From: Lumbricus rubellus | Lineage: Eukaryota; Annelida; Clitellata; Crassiclitellata; Lumbricidae | DNA length: 64,000 bases | Reading direction: 5' to 3' | Assembly: GCA_945859605.1 (NCBI GenBank) | Contig: OX243825.1 | Coordinates: 16,312,997 to 16,376,996 of the forward strand | In this document: positions 48,600 to 60,841 of the stretch, piece by piece | Numbering within the stretch: the first letter of the stretch is position 1 | How the letters are laid out: each line of letters opens with the position of its first letter | Made by a program: the position numbers and the translations under genes | The notes under the pieces: model-generated | What the model was told of the DNA's origin: nothing | The model's input: the letters and a program-made list of their open reading frames with translations, nothing else | Database searches by the model: none

Positions 48600-50160
48600 T
48601 AAACTTTGAGTACCTGGTATGTTCTTTCTGTAATAAGATTTAGGAAATGTTCAAGCGTGTACATAATTTATGTCTTAATAGGTTTTTGGAGTTGGCGCAA
48701 AGAAGCTGCTTTTGAGGTAGTTGTTTTCTTGTTTACCTGTTACACACGTGAAGATCGCAGTTCAGACTAGCCAGTATCTGTTACTTGGAACTGGAAAAGA
48801 ACCCTGCACTTTATGGATCTTTATAGCTTGAAATTATTATGTGTTTTTCCAATTGCTGTTAGGAATTTATATGTGATGCATTTTTGTAAATATGAATTTG
48901 GAATGAATGCCATTTTTTGGCATCACAGATGTCACGAGAACTTGTGATTATTACGACATGGCTAAATTTGGGAGTAGTGGTTTGGAATAAAGGATTACAG
49001 ATTGCTCGGATTTGTACACTGAACACTGTTGGGCAACTATAGTAATTCATTTCATAATTGATTTTCTGTTAATGGGACAGTGGTACACTGCATTCTAGCC
49101 AATGCAGTACGCAACAAAAAATACCACTAACGAGTTTTGTCTTGAAATGATACATATTACATTTAAAAAGGGATGCTCACTACTCCTCAGATCATGTAAT
49201 AATAATAATGACAATTTCTATGGCACCGTAATGCGGCCATGCTGCTACAAGGGCGCATTGACAGCGACAATTGACGAACTCTATTGATGGGATGGTTTGT
49301 GTGTTATTTTGTCAATTTGACTTACATGCTTCTTTTCCAAAACAATACACTTTTAAAGTGTAACTCCAATATTATTCTCCAAAGCGCGTTTGTTGACTAT
49401 TTGATCTGGAACCGTATTCATGATTAAAAAATATACAATGAACCAAGTGTAGTGTGTTAGAATTCTGCTGCAGAATTCTTCTCTCTTTCCTTAGATATGT
49501 CTTTTTTGTTGTTGTTATTTTAAAGTGCATCGACATGTAACTGATTTGTCTAATTAAACGAAGATTATTATGTAAATGTACGGGTTTTTAAATTTGCGAC
49601 TGTTGAAACTTGACAACCCTTTTCATTTTTCAATGGATTGCAGGATCTTATTGTGAAGTTGACAGATGCCTTGTGTATTATGTTACAAGTTCTATGCTGT
49701 GAATCATGCTGTAACTAACGCAAGAGAGATTGTATAGGAAAGGAAATGCTAAGGAGTTCCTCAAATGGTTGGACTAAAAAATTATCCATTGCATAAAATG
49801 TTTGCATTCAATTACCGTAGCTGGTAAGGTGACAATGTATTGTGCTCACAGTTGTGTGTTTGAGTGTTAGAATAATTTGAGTCTTATTTGTTGTCAAGTG
49901 TGAGCTAGACATGTGGTTGTTACCCGTTTCATTGTGATGAACAGTTAGAAACTTTTGTGTTAGTACGAGAAAGCACGCAGAGGCTCCTTTTTTCCAGATA
50001 ATTTATGTGTTTAAAATACAATGTAGAGATTATTGTGATGCTTTAGTGTGTGCGTCAATTAGACATTGCTGTACGTTGAAGAGTGTCTGGCTTATGATGC
50101 ATACGGTGTCTGCTTGCTCTGTGTTGTGGAGTCTAAAAAAAATTTGACTCTATGGAAATG
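48600..50160. other. Region downstream of MTMR9 without recognised genes
   Basis: No coding blocks recognised. A LINE-like tail scrap (AATTTCTATGGCACCGTAAT) is at about 49213. Confidence 0.4.
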
Positions 50161-50175
50161 ACCTTACTGAATGAG

Positions 50176-50540
50176 TCATCAGTTATTCATCTTTGAATCT
50201 ATCTCTAGTGATTCATATCTGAATCTGTAGTGATTCATCTTTGAATCTGTAGTGATTCATCTTTGAATCTCTAGTGATTCATCTTTGAATATCTAGTGAT
50301 TCATCTTTGAATCTCTAGTGATTCATCTTTGAATCTGTAGTGATTCATCTTTGAATCTGTAGTGATTCATATCTGAATCTCTAGCGATACAAAGACGAGG
50401 ATATAAAGAAATCAAGGATGAAGCACGTTGGAATACTGGACCTGCCTAAGGGCAGAACACTACAGAAGAAGTGATTCAGCTCTGAATCTCTAGTGATTCA
50501 TCTTTGAATCTTTAGTGATTCATATCTGAATCTCTGAATT
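50176..50540 (+). repeat. 22-bp minisatellite interrupted by a LINE-B tail
   Basis: GTGATTCATCTTTGAATCTG plus two bases is repeated about nine times (50176-50384) and again at 50471-50540. The interruption (about 50385-50470) contains GGACCTGCCTAAGGGCAG then ACAGAAGAAG, the LINE-B/SINE-B 3' end, so a short retro-copy probably landed in the array. Confidence 0.8.
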
Positions 50541-51047
50541 GTTGCTATTAAATTATTCAGCGCTGATTTTTGTCTTGATTTGTCCATACTTGAGTTTCCA
50601 TTCCACTGTCTGCTTGTCATTCCAATTGAAGTTAAATTGAATTAGAATTAATTGAATGCCATTTACCGGGACACTTACGTTGACAAATCCATTGCACACA
50701 TTGTAGAATTACTGGTGACGAATGCTATGCTCCACCCTGTGCAAAACCGTCAGGGTTATTTATAGTTTTCTTTTCAGGTGACTAAGCTTGTTTGACGATT
50801 TGTTTCAAGTGGCTTGTGTTAAAACACCTGATACAGATGTCTTAAATCATTTAGGCTCCTAAATGTGTATTTCTCGTCCTGAGCTGGGTGGTCTGGACAT
50901 TTAAGTGATTTCTTCAGCAGTTCTGCTCTGATTTTTTATTTATTTGTTACATAAATCACGTAAATGGTTTATTGTACTGTGAGTTTTGTGGTTTCTTTTT
51001 TCCAGTCAGTCTATTTCAAAATCACGTAGAGTCACCCCAAATGTTGT

Positions 51048-51258
51048 GGGGCGCGGTGGTCTAGTGGTGGCGTCGTTGCCTTGGAGCCGGAAGGTCCGAG
51101 GTTCGAATCCACCTCGCCGCGTAAGGACCTTGGGCAAGTCCTTCACTCACAATTGCTCAGCGCTTCGGCGTGAAACTCCGATGCAGTGTCCGCTCTGCAT
51201 CGGGAGCGCCTCTGAGTAGCGAGAGCTTGAAGGGGCGCTATAACAAGTGCACATACAA
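51048..51258 (+). mobile_element. SINE-A, full length
   Basis: GGGGCGCGGTGGTCTAGTGG head, B-box GGTTCGAATCC at 51101, body GACCTTGGGCAAGTCCTTCA, tail CGGGAGCGCCTCTGAGTAGC and GGGGCGCTATAACAAG. Flanks AAATG resemble a duplication. Little diverged, so probably young. Confidence 0.9.
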
Positions 51259-52153
51259 ACAAATGCATGTGGACCTCCTGAAAGCACTTTTTGTGGGGGC
51301 CATAGTAGCCTATTTGTAGCACATTATAGCAAGGTTGTCTTGAATTTTTAAAAAAATCTGAATTGAATTTTATTTTAACTGTGTTGTATGATTTTTTATG
51401 AAGAGGAATGTTATGACGTGACTTTTTGTACAAGTAGTTGAGTTGTTACGTTTGAACACTTGTGAGTTGTACGTAGATCTTTATGGCAACAACGAAGCAA
51501 ACCTTTCAGCTGTCTCTGACATAATTTATATTGGAAACAAGACTTGGCTTTTGTAACCTTCCTGTGGCTGCAAATTCATTTGAAATTTCTTTATAATTCT
51601 GATAATACATTTTTTCTCTGGTAAAGATTGTTTCAGTGGCAGAGCAACAAATATGTCAAAGTGAACTGAGTCCAGGTATTATTACTTTTGTTTTAAATTT
51701 AAATTGCCCTGATGTATACCCTGAGGATCCCTCACGGACTTCAATTTATCTGGTGGAAAATAAAAAGTCTGTAAGGCCCAATTCTTTACTAGTATTATTA
51801 TTATTATTCCAGTTTGACTGTTTTTGGCATCGAAGAAAATGCTTAAGTGAAATCTTTACTGTGAAACTGCGGAAATGCAAGAGTTAGTTCCCTTGAATGA
51901 TACCATACTTTTCCTCTTTATCTGCTTTAAAAATCGAGAATTAAACTTCTGTATACAGATACATATGCTTCTGATTATGTATTGTATTGTACAATGTACA
52001 TGCTTATTATGTATTGTATTGTACAATGTACATGTTGTAGCAGATGCAGACATGTCTTGTTCTTAGATGTTCATTTACGAAACACAGCGTGTTGATTGGA
52101 GATGATGGTTCATTGTTTGGTTCTATTTAAGGAGGAATTCAAATCTGTTCAAT

Positions 52154-52260
52154 GATGGTTTAGTGGTTACATGCTGGACAATTAATTGAGACGTCTTGGG
52201 TTCAAATCCCCCGCACCAGGGTAGAAATTTATTTCAAGATTCTGCTCGGCGATTTTGAAT
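52154..52260 (+). mobile_element. tRNA-like SINE head
   Basis: ATGGTTTAGTGGTTACATGC and, after 20 bases, GGGTTCAAATCCCC give tRNA-like A- and B-box spacing. It lacks an acceptor stem partner, so it is not a functional tRNA. Confidence 0.6.
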
Positions 52261-52267
52261 ACAATGT

Positions 52268-52358
52268 CGGTGAGAAGAGAAGGCTTGAGGTGGATTCGAG
52301 TCTGGAACCTTCCGGCTCCAAAGCACCGAACATACCCCACACCACCGCGCCCCACGAA
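52268..52358 (-). mobile_element. SINE-A head fragment
   Basis: Plus view: GGCTTGAGGTGGATTCGAGT, CCTTCCGGCTCCAAAGCACC and CACACCACCGCGCCCC. Followed by an (AC)n run at 52368-52386. Confidence 0.75.
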
Positions 52359-52425
52359 CACACGTGCACACACACACACACACACAAGCACGCATGCAGC
52401 CGAATTCCAAATAGAGGCTATAGTG

Positions 52426-53506
52426 CATAGGCGCTGAGTTGACCCGAAGAGTGGGGGTGCCCAAAAGAATGTGGAAATGCGCGCGCGTAAGCGCGCGAAA
52501 ATTTTTTGGACCCTTTCTTATAGGAGACTTATTGAAATCACCACTGTTCACATAGGCGGAGACTTGGTCCTGGTTTTAAGGGACGAACTCGCGGCCAAAG
52601 TAGCCTATGATCGCCGAGAAGCACAGCGCCGAGCAAGGAAGGGGTTTGGGAACGGGATGTGCTCCTCCCCATTTTCGATTTTTTTTATTGCCACACTGCG
52701 ATGGTAGAACCTTAGGCTATCATTTTGACGTCATGACATCCTTGTCAAAATCTCCTGTTATCTCATTGCATAAAGACATGATTTCAAACTTCAATAAAAT
52801 AATGTTCTTCCCAATTAAATTTTTTTTTTATCATTCTTTGTGTTTGATGTAGCCTATTTATCTTGGAATCCGCACAGAAGAAAAGCACAATCTTCGTTTT
52901 CATGGTCGTCTTGGAGCACTCTCCCTCAATTAGGCCAACATACTCAAATTTTGCACAAGAAATCAGACAATTAGCCACTGTTTAGTGAGCCAATATTAAC
53001 ACTGTGGAATAGTTTTTAAAATAGTATTTCAAGTAGTTTTTAAAGACAAAACAATATCCCGCTTTTATGATGCTGGGAGATGACTCTCGAGCACTGAAGA
53101 ACACTATTGAGCATGTATACAATATAGGCCTAAAGAAACAATGTCATTCAAATCGTCGCCTTCGTCCGTAATATACATGTAAAAAAATGACGGAAGCGGA
53201 TCGAATAAGCACATTAAGCAGGATATCGGGGTTTCCTCGCATTCGCTGATCGACTTAGGACCAATTGAGTTCAGACTACCAGATGGGATAAAACTGGCGA
53301 AATTGTAAGGTAAACTAACTGAGATTTAAAAAAGTATACTAAAGATGGAAGGATTTTTATAGATAAGCAATCCCAACAGAGAAATAATATCCTAAAAGCA
53401 CATCTTGCCGGCTGATTTCAGGTGGTGCCCATGCATAGGAGGGCCTCGCATGGCCAATTTCTGGTGGTGCTGAGCACTCACGGGCCTCGCAGAGTCGGCG
53501 CCCATG
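52426..53506. mobile_element. Non-autonomous hAT-like element (1081 bp), perfect 8-bp duplication
   Basis: CTATAGTG is duplicated at 52418-52425 and 53507-53514. The ends CATAGGCGCTGAGT and the inverse AGTCGGCGCCCATG match with three differences. Poly-G just inside the left end. The interior has no recognised transposase. Confidence 0.85.
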
Positions 53507-54027
53507 CTATAGTGTATTGCTAACCGCATTGGGGTCCAATCCTACCATAGTTCAGGTATACACCCACATACCTCCCGTCTCCTATTGTTACTAGAACCGT
53601 TCGTAATTCTGCCACACCAGTCCAGTTGCGTTTGCTCAGGGCATAAAAATCGCCGGCAACAGTAACTGCTAATGCTCCGTGTTCGACAACGAAATGCACT
53701 TCTGATGGGACGATAAGCGAACGGGGCACGCGACCGACCGATCGACCGGCTGCCTACCTCCGCCCGACCAGCGGCAGCAGAGCTCGGGTCTTCGGCCCAC
53801 CGCCCACCACCGAATGGATCCAGCCGCCTCCTCTATAGATATACACGGGCGATTGAGACACGGCGGCCAAAACGACCAACTACTAGCTGTGTTATCATCC
53901 AATGTGGATTGTATCCGTTCGACCAATTCCCTACGAAAGCGATGTCTGCTGTGGGGCAGATACCAGTGCGGGACACTGCGGGTGGAATGTAGGGGTCCAT
54001 GATTTTCTTTGAGGCGACTGTTGCAGG

Positions 54028-54218
54028 CTTAGAGGTGCGGAAGATTTCAGCAGTGTGAGGGGGGCAAAGTTTGAACTTCTGCCCGAAAAATATATCTGGC
54101 AAAAAAGTTGACGACCTTTTATTTTTTTAGTCGTCGGGGCTGTGTTTGCCCGAAGAAAACAGACTTCCCCGAAATTTTTGGGGCGTTTGCCCACTGGACC
54201 CCGCCTCGTACGCCTATG
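54028..54218. mobile_element. hAT-like element (191 bp), relative of the 10725 element
   Basis: GTTGCAGG (54020-54027) and GTTACAGG (54219-54226) match at 7 of 8. The right end CCTCGTACGCCTATG is the inverse of the left end of the 10725 element. The interior has one inverse copy of the core (CCTTTTATTTTTTTAGTCGT, GGCTGTGTTTGCCCGA). Confidence 0.8.
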
Positions 54219-54614
54219 GTTACAGGACCTGCGATCTTGACCCTGCTCGTTTTGCAATGAATGATTTTCAGTCTATGGGGTGAGATCCTTTACCATGACC
54301 GTTTCCCGTTTGAATGGGGGTAGGCCCGACCCTGATAGTGTACTCGACCCAAGGCACCAGCGAGTTGTTGTTCCCCAATCCAAAATTTACGGAGTTGATT
54401 TCCTGTAGGCACAAATACAGCATTAGCACCACCTTTGCAGTAGGACCTACCTTATTTATCTTGACCTATTTTGAGTAGGCTTAATGCAAATTCATGGGCC
54501 GCCCCCGCCGAAATATTGACACCTATTTTTAACAACTAGGGCTTTACTAGGCCGTACATTTCGGTTTCTGACAAATTCTTTTGCGTCAAAGCATCTTAAT
54601 AATTGACAAAGTGA

Positions 54615-54772
54615 GACGGAGAAATCAAGTCCTTCACTAAAGCTCACTTGCAATTGCTCTGGCGCTTCGGCGTGAAATTCTGATGCAGTGTCCGCGCTGT
54701 AGTCGGGAACGCCTCTAAGTATAGATAGCTTAAAGGGGTTATAGAAATGAATAAATAAATAAATAACAAACA
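54615..54772 (+). mobile_element. SINE-A, head missing
   Basis: AATCAAGTCCTTCACT, GGCGCTTCGGCGTGAAATTC, GTCGGGAACGCCTCTAAGTA and AAAGGGGTTATAGAAATG with an (AATA)n end. Confidence 0.75.
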
Positions 54773-55232
54773 ATTGTGTCTCCTGATCCCAGACACTACC
54801 TGTAAGAAACAGCTATTGCCTCGCGTGGCCTCGTTCTCTTTGGTGAGGGCACTTGGGAAAGTGAGACGGATTATTTAGCCGACCACGACGGAACCACTCC
54901 CCCTCCCCCGAAAACAACTCACCGAGTTTCTACCTTAGCTGCATTAGGTCGGTGGTCGATGTAGGGGAGCGTAGGACTATACGCACCTTAGAGTGGTCCA
55001 TGAATATATACCGGTGGCTGACGGTAAGACTCTGTGTGTGAGTTGCTATTTGTGCGTCGACTTTTAATGATGATGATCTTACAAGTTGCTGTTCCGTTCA
55101 TTGCATGCAACGGCGGACGTATAAGCTTATACACTATACAGTCCGCCGACGATAAGATAGCGAGGAAAAAGACGGAGCATGACGCTTACAAAACACAGGC
55201 ACGGTCCCTACTTCCTCTGTCTGTCTCTGTAT

Positions 55233-55235
55233 GTT

Positions 55236-55282
<47 letters not shown>

Positions 55283-55331
55283 GTCTCTCTGCCATTCTCT
55301 CACATACACACACACACACTCTCTCTCTGCC

Positions 55332-55360
<29 letters not shown>
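55233..55360 (+). repeat. (TGTC)n microsatellite
   Basis: Two TGTC blocks (about 55233-55280, 55329-55360) separated by an (AC)n/(CT)n stretch, leading straight into the GTAT array. Confidence 0.9.
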
Positions 55361-55362
<2 letters not shown>

Positions 55363-55802
55363 ATGTATGTATGTATGTATGTATGTATGTATGTATGTAT
55401 GTATGTATGTATGTATGTATGTATGTATGTATGTATGTATGTATGTATGTATGTATGTATGTATGTATGTATGTATGTATGTATGTATGTATGTATGTAT
55501 GTATGTATGTATGTATGTATGTATGTATGTATGTATGTATGTATGTATGTATGTATGTATGTATGTATGTATGTATGTATGTATGTATGTATGTATGTAT
55601 GTATGTATGTATGTATGTATGTATGTATGTATGTATGTATGTATGTATGTATGTATGTATGTATGTATGTATGTATGTATGTATGTATGTATGTATGTAT
55701 GCATGCATGCATGCATGCATGCATGCATGTATGTATGTATGTATGTATGTATGTATGTATGTATGTATGTATGTATGTATGTATGTATGTATGTATGTAT
55801 GT
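55361..55802 (+). repeat. (GTAT)n microsatellite, about 440 bp
   Basis: More than 100 near-perfect GTAT units with a block of about seven GCAT units at 55701-55728. Long frames across it in all directions are artefacts of the repeat. Confidence 0.98.
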
Positions 55803-55959
55803 CTTTGTCTGTACTATCTACATGTTTCTCTGTCTCTGTCTGTCTGTCTCTCTGCATGTCTGTCTCTCCCAGTCTCTATCTCCGCCTATGTGATTCTCTG
55901 TCTGTCTGTCCATCTCTACCTATATCTGTCTGTCCGTCTGTAGGTCTGTCTCTATCACA

Positions 55960-56335
55960 CATCTCTTTCCTCCTTTTTTACTGCTCCTCGTCCTCTATAG
56001 ATCAACTTCTCCTGACCTTTGTGCTTGTCCTCACTCTCCTACGTATACACATCTTCCTTTACCATCCATCCACTTTTCCTATTCCTCCTATGATCATTCT
56101 CTTTTTCATCCTCATCTCACTCCCTTTTCTTCTTTTTTATCCTCCTCCATCTACTCCTTTTCATTCTCTGCTTTATCCTCGCCCTTGTTCTCCTTTCTTC
56201 CTCATCCTCCCTTTGATTCACCTCCACTTCCTATTCCTCCTCCACTTCATCTTCCTCCTCCTCCTCCTCAGCTTCCTTCTTCTCGTTCTCCTCCTCCTCT
56301 CATTTAATTTGTCTTCGTCTTCGTCCTATTCCATT
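55960..56335 (+). repeat. CTCCTCCTC-rich pyrimidine tract
   Basis: C/T-rich low-complexity DNA continuing from the microsatellite block. No coding evidence. Confidence 0.8.
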
Positions 56336-56507
56336 CCATTTGATATATGTGATAGTGTCGTGTTCTCCGGATAAGCCTGCACACCTCACCAGGCAATTCT
56401 ATTTATAAATTCCCAATCTATAGTATAGGCTACTATAAGCGAATATAATCACAACTCCAGTGCTCGTATAGCTTTTAAGAGAGAAAAATGGGTCAGGTAT
56501 ATGGTAT

Positions 56508-56618
56508 AGAGTGAATGACTTGCTCAAGGTCCCTATACGCAGCGGCTTGAGGTGGATTCGAACCTGGAATTCTCCGGCTCCAAGGCACCGAACATACCCT
56601 TACACCGCACCCCCCACA
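56508..56618 (-). mobile_element. SINE-A head and body fragment
   Basis: Plus view: GAATGACTTGCTCAAGGTCC, GGCTTGAGGTGGATTCGAAC, TCCGGCTCCAAGGCACC and TTACACCGCACCCCCC. Confidence 0.75.
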
Positions 56619-56954
56619 AGTTAAGTTCAAACCTATAAAATCCATTTCATTTCGTTTGCGAAGACAGCATCATCCTATGTACTTGCTAAACCGTCTACAT
56701 CCATTCGCATCTCGATTCGTTCCGCTTGTCTGGTTCCGACACACGTATACTTCAGCAGCAGCAGCAGCAGCAATGCCAGCCTCTTCGTTTGTTTTGGCAG
56801 TGAAGCGTGATAAAGTCCTGCATGCGTTGTTGCTGTTCGTTTCGTGCGACGCTATCCAGACAGTCTGCTCTTTTGACAAATGGCTCTCCGAGTGCAATCC
56901 GTATTAAATCAACGGAGTCTGGTTATCTGTCGATCTGCAGTGAACCACTTACCT

Positions 56955-57062
56955 CCCACCCACCCATCCACCCACCCACCCACCCTTCCTTCCATCTACC
57001 CATCCAGCCACCCACTCACTCACCCATCCACCCACCAACCCACCCATCTATCCACCCACCGA
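56955..57062 (+). repeat. (CCAC)n-type microsatellite
   Basis: CCACCCACCCATCCACCC units, about 105 bp. Confidence 0.9.
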
Positions 57063-57079
57063 CGTGTTCTCTGTTTTGA

Positions 57080-58030
57080 TTGAATCCGGCATGGCAGTTA
57101 CATAGAATGTTTGAATGCTATAGAATTGTATGGTGCAGTTCGAGGGTTAAGGTCAAGTGAAAACAGAGGATGGGGTTGCAGCCGGTTAAGGGTGCGAATG
57201 GGACTCGATGAGAGGAGACCTTAATTGGGTATGCGCAATACGAGAATTGAAGAAAAATAAATGAGTGTGGGTTGGACGTTGATTTATGTGGAGTTGAGAT
57301 GTGTAATGAAGATATACAGAGTCTTAAGAAGACTGGGGGGTTGAACCCCACATTGCCCACAACCCACACGACAATTCGCACCTGGGTATGAGCTCGCCTC
57401 TCACAAAGGTAAACTTGACCTTCCAATCGGCAGATGACGTGGTAAGATGAATTGTATATGACGCTAAGTCACGGTATGAACGCCTATTGCATTGCTGCCG
57501 ACAGCTAATATTGTTTCGGCTCCTGTTATAACCTATGGTTAGGCCTATCCGTCATACTGTGAATAATAATATTGTAATCGTATACTGCGTTGCGTCAGTT
57601 TGAAAATAAACGATGATTATAAAAAAATTCAAAACTTCTGTTGTTAATCTGTAATCTTTATGTGTCTCTGAGTGCTAATGCATGGCGTTTGAAGCATCTG
57701 TGGTTTGGTTATGTGGTGTTGTCTTGTATGCCTGCTTAGAAAAGTGAGGTATTATTCAACTGTACCAAGTTACAAAATATCATCGACCGTAGGCCTATAG
57801 ATATTTCTCTTTGGTTCCGTTCGATCGTGACCGGGAACCAGTTTGATCATTTCCGCCAATCAATTGTTTTGAGTGAATGCCTGTGAATAAGCTTGTTCCC
57901 CTCAAATTCACTTTTTGGGCACAATAGCAAACTCGAAATCAGGACTATACCATTACCAGCAACCCCGCTATACCTAATAGCTGTACTATCATTCTGGTTG
58001 CTCAAATTCTCCATGAAAACCACGTTGACC
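57080..58030. other. Intergenic, nothing recognised
   Basis: No conserved coding blocks or clear repeat ends. Confidence 0.4.
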
Positions 58031-58044
58031 TGCCTATAGGCCAT

Positions 58045-58997
58045 CAGTGTTATTTTAGTTCCTGAGAATAGAATAAGAATAATAATTATTTTAATTTCGT
58101 TCCATGGAACGAGAACTGGAATAAAAAATAATTCTGGAACGAGAATAGAATAGGAATAAAAATTTCAATATTTTTCTGGAACGAGAACGGAATAGAAATA
58201 GAAAATATTGAAATTTTTATTCCTATTCTATTCTCGTTCCAGAAATTTTTTTCGGACTGAAGGCGGCTCCTGATTTGTCACCACGCGGCGCTATGATAGT
58301 AGCTTCTCCGTATACAGTCAACTCTATCTCTGCATAATGCTTTATGGTCATTTCCGCGTCAGCCAGTTTGTTTACGAATCGAGCTACGGGTGTCACTTAG
58401 CTAGAATTAGAAGTGAAAAAGCGTAAATATGAGTTTGTCTAAAAGTTTGGCGGGTAGAAAAAAAGAGTCTGGCGTTTGGCAATATTTTTCCTATTCAGAA
58501 GGAAAATATATTAGTCAGTGTGAAGTAGTAGATGCCAATAGCGGTGAATGCTGTGATAAACAGCTCAGCGGGAAGAATCCAAAAAATTTGAAGAAACACG
58601 TGCGAACTTGTCACCCGGAATAATTGACTGGTAACTTTTTAGTGTCTGTCTGCCGAGAAACTTTTATTATAGTCTGACTTTTTCTTAACAGTCGCATTCA
58701 CATTGTCCGCAATTTACTAATCTTATAAATAGGTCGAAAGACTCGAGACACTGTTTTGTGTGTTACTGTGAACATTTATGTTAGACATAACTATGAGAAG
58801 TGGAAGTGGAAGTGGAACTAGAAATAAAAATTTTCTGGAACTGGAACTGGAACTAAAATTATTTCTAAATAGGAAGTGGAACTAGAATAAGAACGAAATT
58901 TATTTATAAAGAAGAACTAAAACTAGAATAAAAATTACAACAATGGAATAGAATAAGAATAGGAATAAAAATTAATCCTGGAACTAAAATAACACTG
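58045..58997. mobile_element. hAT element (953 bp) with perfect ends and duplication
   Basis: Perfect 18-bp inverted ends CAGTGTTATTTTAGTTCC (58045-58062; inverse 58980-58997) and a perfect 8-bp duplication TAGGCCAT (58037-58044, 58998-59005). Both subterminal zones are crowded with GGAAC and AGAATA.. motifs, a pattern seen at transposase-binding ends of hATs. The left zone also has a roughly 40-bp palindrome around 58200. It carries one ORF (58429-58623). Confidence 0.92.
58429..58623 (+). CDS. BED-type zinc-finger protein, 64 aa, inside a hAT element
   Basis: The residues run VWQYFSYSEGKY, a Cys region (QCEVVDANSGECC), KNPKNLKKHVRTCH. The W.YF start and the NP.NL..H....H end fit BED fingers, the DNA-binding N-terminal domain of hAT transposases. 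The Cys spacing is wider than the usual Cx2C. The frame closes with TAA right after the finger, and no RNase-H or hATC dimerisation domain follows within the element. It could be a remnant first exon or a stand-alone DNA-binding product. Expression unknown. Confidence 0.6.
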   Translation: MSLSKSLAGRKKESGVWQYFSYSEGKYISQCEVVDANSGECCDKQLSGKNPKNLKKHVRTCHPE

Positions 58998-59009
58998 TAG
59001 GCCATGCGG

Positions 59010-59810
59010 TGTTGCCATTTCCGACTTGGACCTAACTTCTCCGGAAGCCATAAAGCCTTCCTCTTGTATACTGGATTTCTTACGAGAAGCCATAAACCCC
59101 GTCTTATACATAGACGGCTGCATCTTTCGTGTCATGATTTCTTAGTACCGGGTATTATAGACCATTTATAGAGACGTTCGTCATGAATGTCACGGAATAC
59201 TCCTTGTGGGCGGCGGCAGTTTCGGCGTCTTCTTAGAGGCACTTAATCAGGGACGGGCGTGTCTCGTGTCTGTGGACATGAAATTTCCTGTCACGCAGCA
59301 GCGGTGGAGCCTATGTGGTTCCACATGCATGCTTAGACCCCTATATCTAATATCCCTCTAACAGATTTAGCATCCCAATCTCAACTGTGTTTCCCCACCC
59401 CCCACTACACCCACCCCAGCGGCGTTTCTCGTTTCCCGCCCCACTGTGTCGGTAAATAAATTAAATTGTCGATTTCTTAAAATGCAACTCGTTGACTATA
59501 AGACCCAACTGAAATTAATCACTTATACAGTGAGTGCAAAGGAGATATTCGAGCGGCGATAAAACGGGCTGTCCAGCAGTTTTCAGCTGCTAATGAAAAT
59601 CTCATATAGCATGTGTCCCGTACAACAGCAGCCCCCTTAATTCCTTCGTGTAGGGTTAATGCTGGGTGGGCTGCGATCGTCAAAGTTTCCAGCAGCACTA
59701 TAGTCTTCAAGTGCTTCTTCCATTAGATTTAAACCAGAAGCGGTTGTTCCTGCAGTCCGTGGAGGCGAATTACCTCCAACTGACTCATCGTCCACCTCAC
59801 TGCTGGCTTC
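59010..59810. other. Intergenic, nothing recognised
   Basis: No coding blocks. A C-rich stretch lies around 59390-59425. Confidence 0.35.
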
Positions 59811-59814
59811 AGTG

Positions 59815-60346
59815 GCTAACTGATTCAATGGCTAAATGGTTCAATGGCTAAATGGTTCAATGGCTGAATGGCTAAATGGTTCAATGGCTAAATGGTTCAA
59901 TGGTTAAATGGTTCAATGGTTCAATGGCTAAATGGTTCAATGGCTAAATGGTTCAATGGTTGAATGGTTAAATGGTTCAATGGCTAAATGGTTCAAATGA
60001 CTAAAATCACTAAATGGTTCAATGGTTCAATGGTTAAATGGTTAAATGGCTCAATGGCTAAATGGTTAAATGGTTCAATGCATGAATGGTTCAATGGTTA
60101 AATGGTTCAATGCATGAATGGTTCAATGGCTAAATGGTTCAATGGGTAAATTGCTAAATGGCTGAATGGTTCAATGCATGAATGGTTCAATGGCTAAATG
60201 GTTAAATGGTTAAATGGCTCAATGGCTAAATGGTTAAATGGTTCAATGCATGAATGGTTCAATGGCTAAATGGTTCAATGGGTAAATTGCTAAATGGCTG
60301 AATGGTTCAATGGCTCAATGGTTCAATGGCTAAATGGTTCAATGCA
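59815..60346 (+). repeat. 8-mer minisatellite with higher-order structure
   Basis: About 65 octamers alternate among AATGGTTC, AATGGCTA, AATGGTTA and AATGCATG. Longer blocks of these variants recur in the second half (compare about 60107-60180 with 60246-60310), indicating secondary block duplication. Confidence 0.95.
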
Positions 60347-60780
60347 TGGGCGCCCGCAGACATTTTTGCATGAGGGGCAAAAATAATGGTCACGGTAAAA
60401 AAATCAACAAGAGCTTGAAAATGCGTCATTGCGTCTGTAGTATAGGCTATACGGACGCCCGGCGCCGTTATAATGATCCGGTTTGCTGTCAAAATTGCGA
60501 ACATCAAAATCGCCATCTCAAATTAAGCCGCTATAGCGTTCTGTAATGTTGGCGATCACAACTGCGTTATCTTGGAAATGAAAGACTAGGCCTATAACCA
60601 ACGCAAGAAATGAATCTTTCTATCTCTTTTGTTACTTACATGTATAATATTAGCTTAAATTATTCGCATAGGCCCTATTTTAAATCTTTATTAATGTCTG
60701 TTCATTAAAGATCGACCAAATGTTTTTTAAACAGTTCAGCATCTATTTAAAAGTTCTTTAAACATTCAAAGATTTTAATA

Positions 60781-60836
60781 CCCACTCTCCCGATCGACAG
60801 ACCAGCGCGTTAACCACTACGCTATATATCGAGCAC
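60781..60836 (-). mobile_element. tRNA-like SINE head fragment
   Basis: On the minus strand: ATAGCGTAGTGGTTAACGCG then CTGGTCTGTCGATCGGGAG, a tRNA A-box/anticodon-arm-like stretch. The B-box is not preserved. It lies next to the satellite array. Confidence 0.5.
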
Positions 60837-60841
60837 CGTGA

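Noticed and set aside
48289..48609. Leucine-rich membrane-protein-like frame
   Set aside because: Product of the CTT tract; no homologous flank.
52154..52215. Functional tRNA gene
   Set aside because: A- and B-box-like words are present but no acceptor stem pairing; looks like a SINE head.
53520..53729. Minus-strand frame of 69 codons that looks protein-like
   Set aside because: No family recognised, no splice context; kept out for lack of support.
55034..56374. Very long open frames (up to 446 codons, repeats of MYVC / HTYI)
   Set aside because: A tetranucleotide repeat has no stop in several frames; composition and both-strand openness show artefact.
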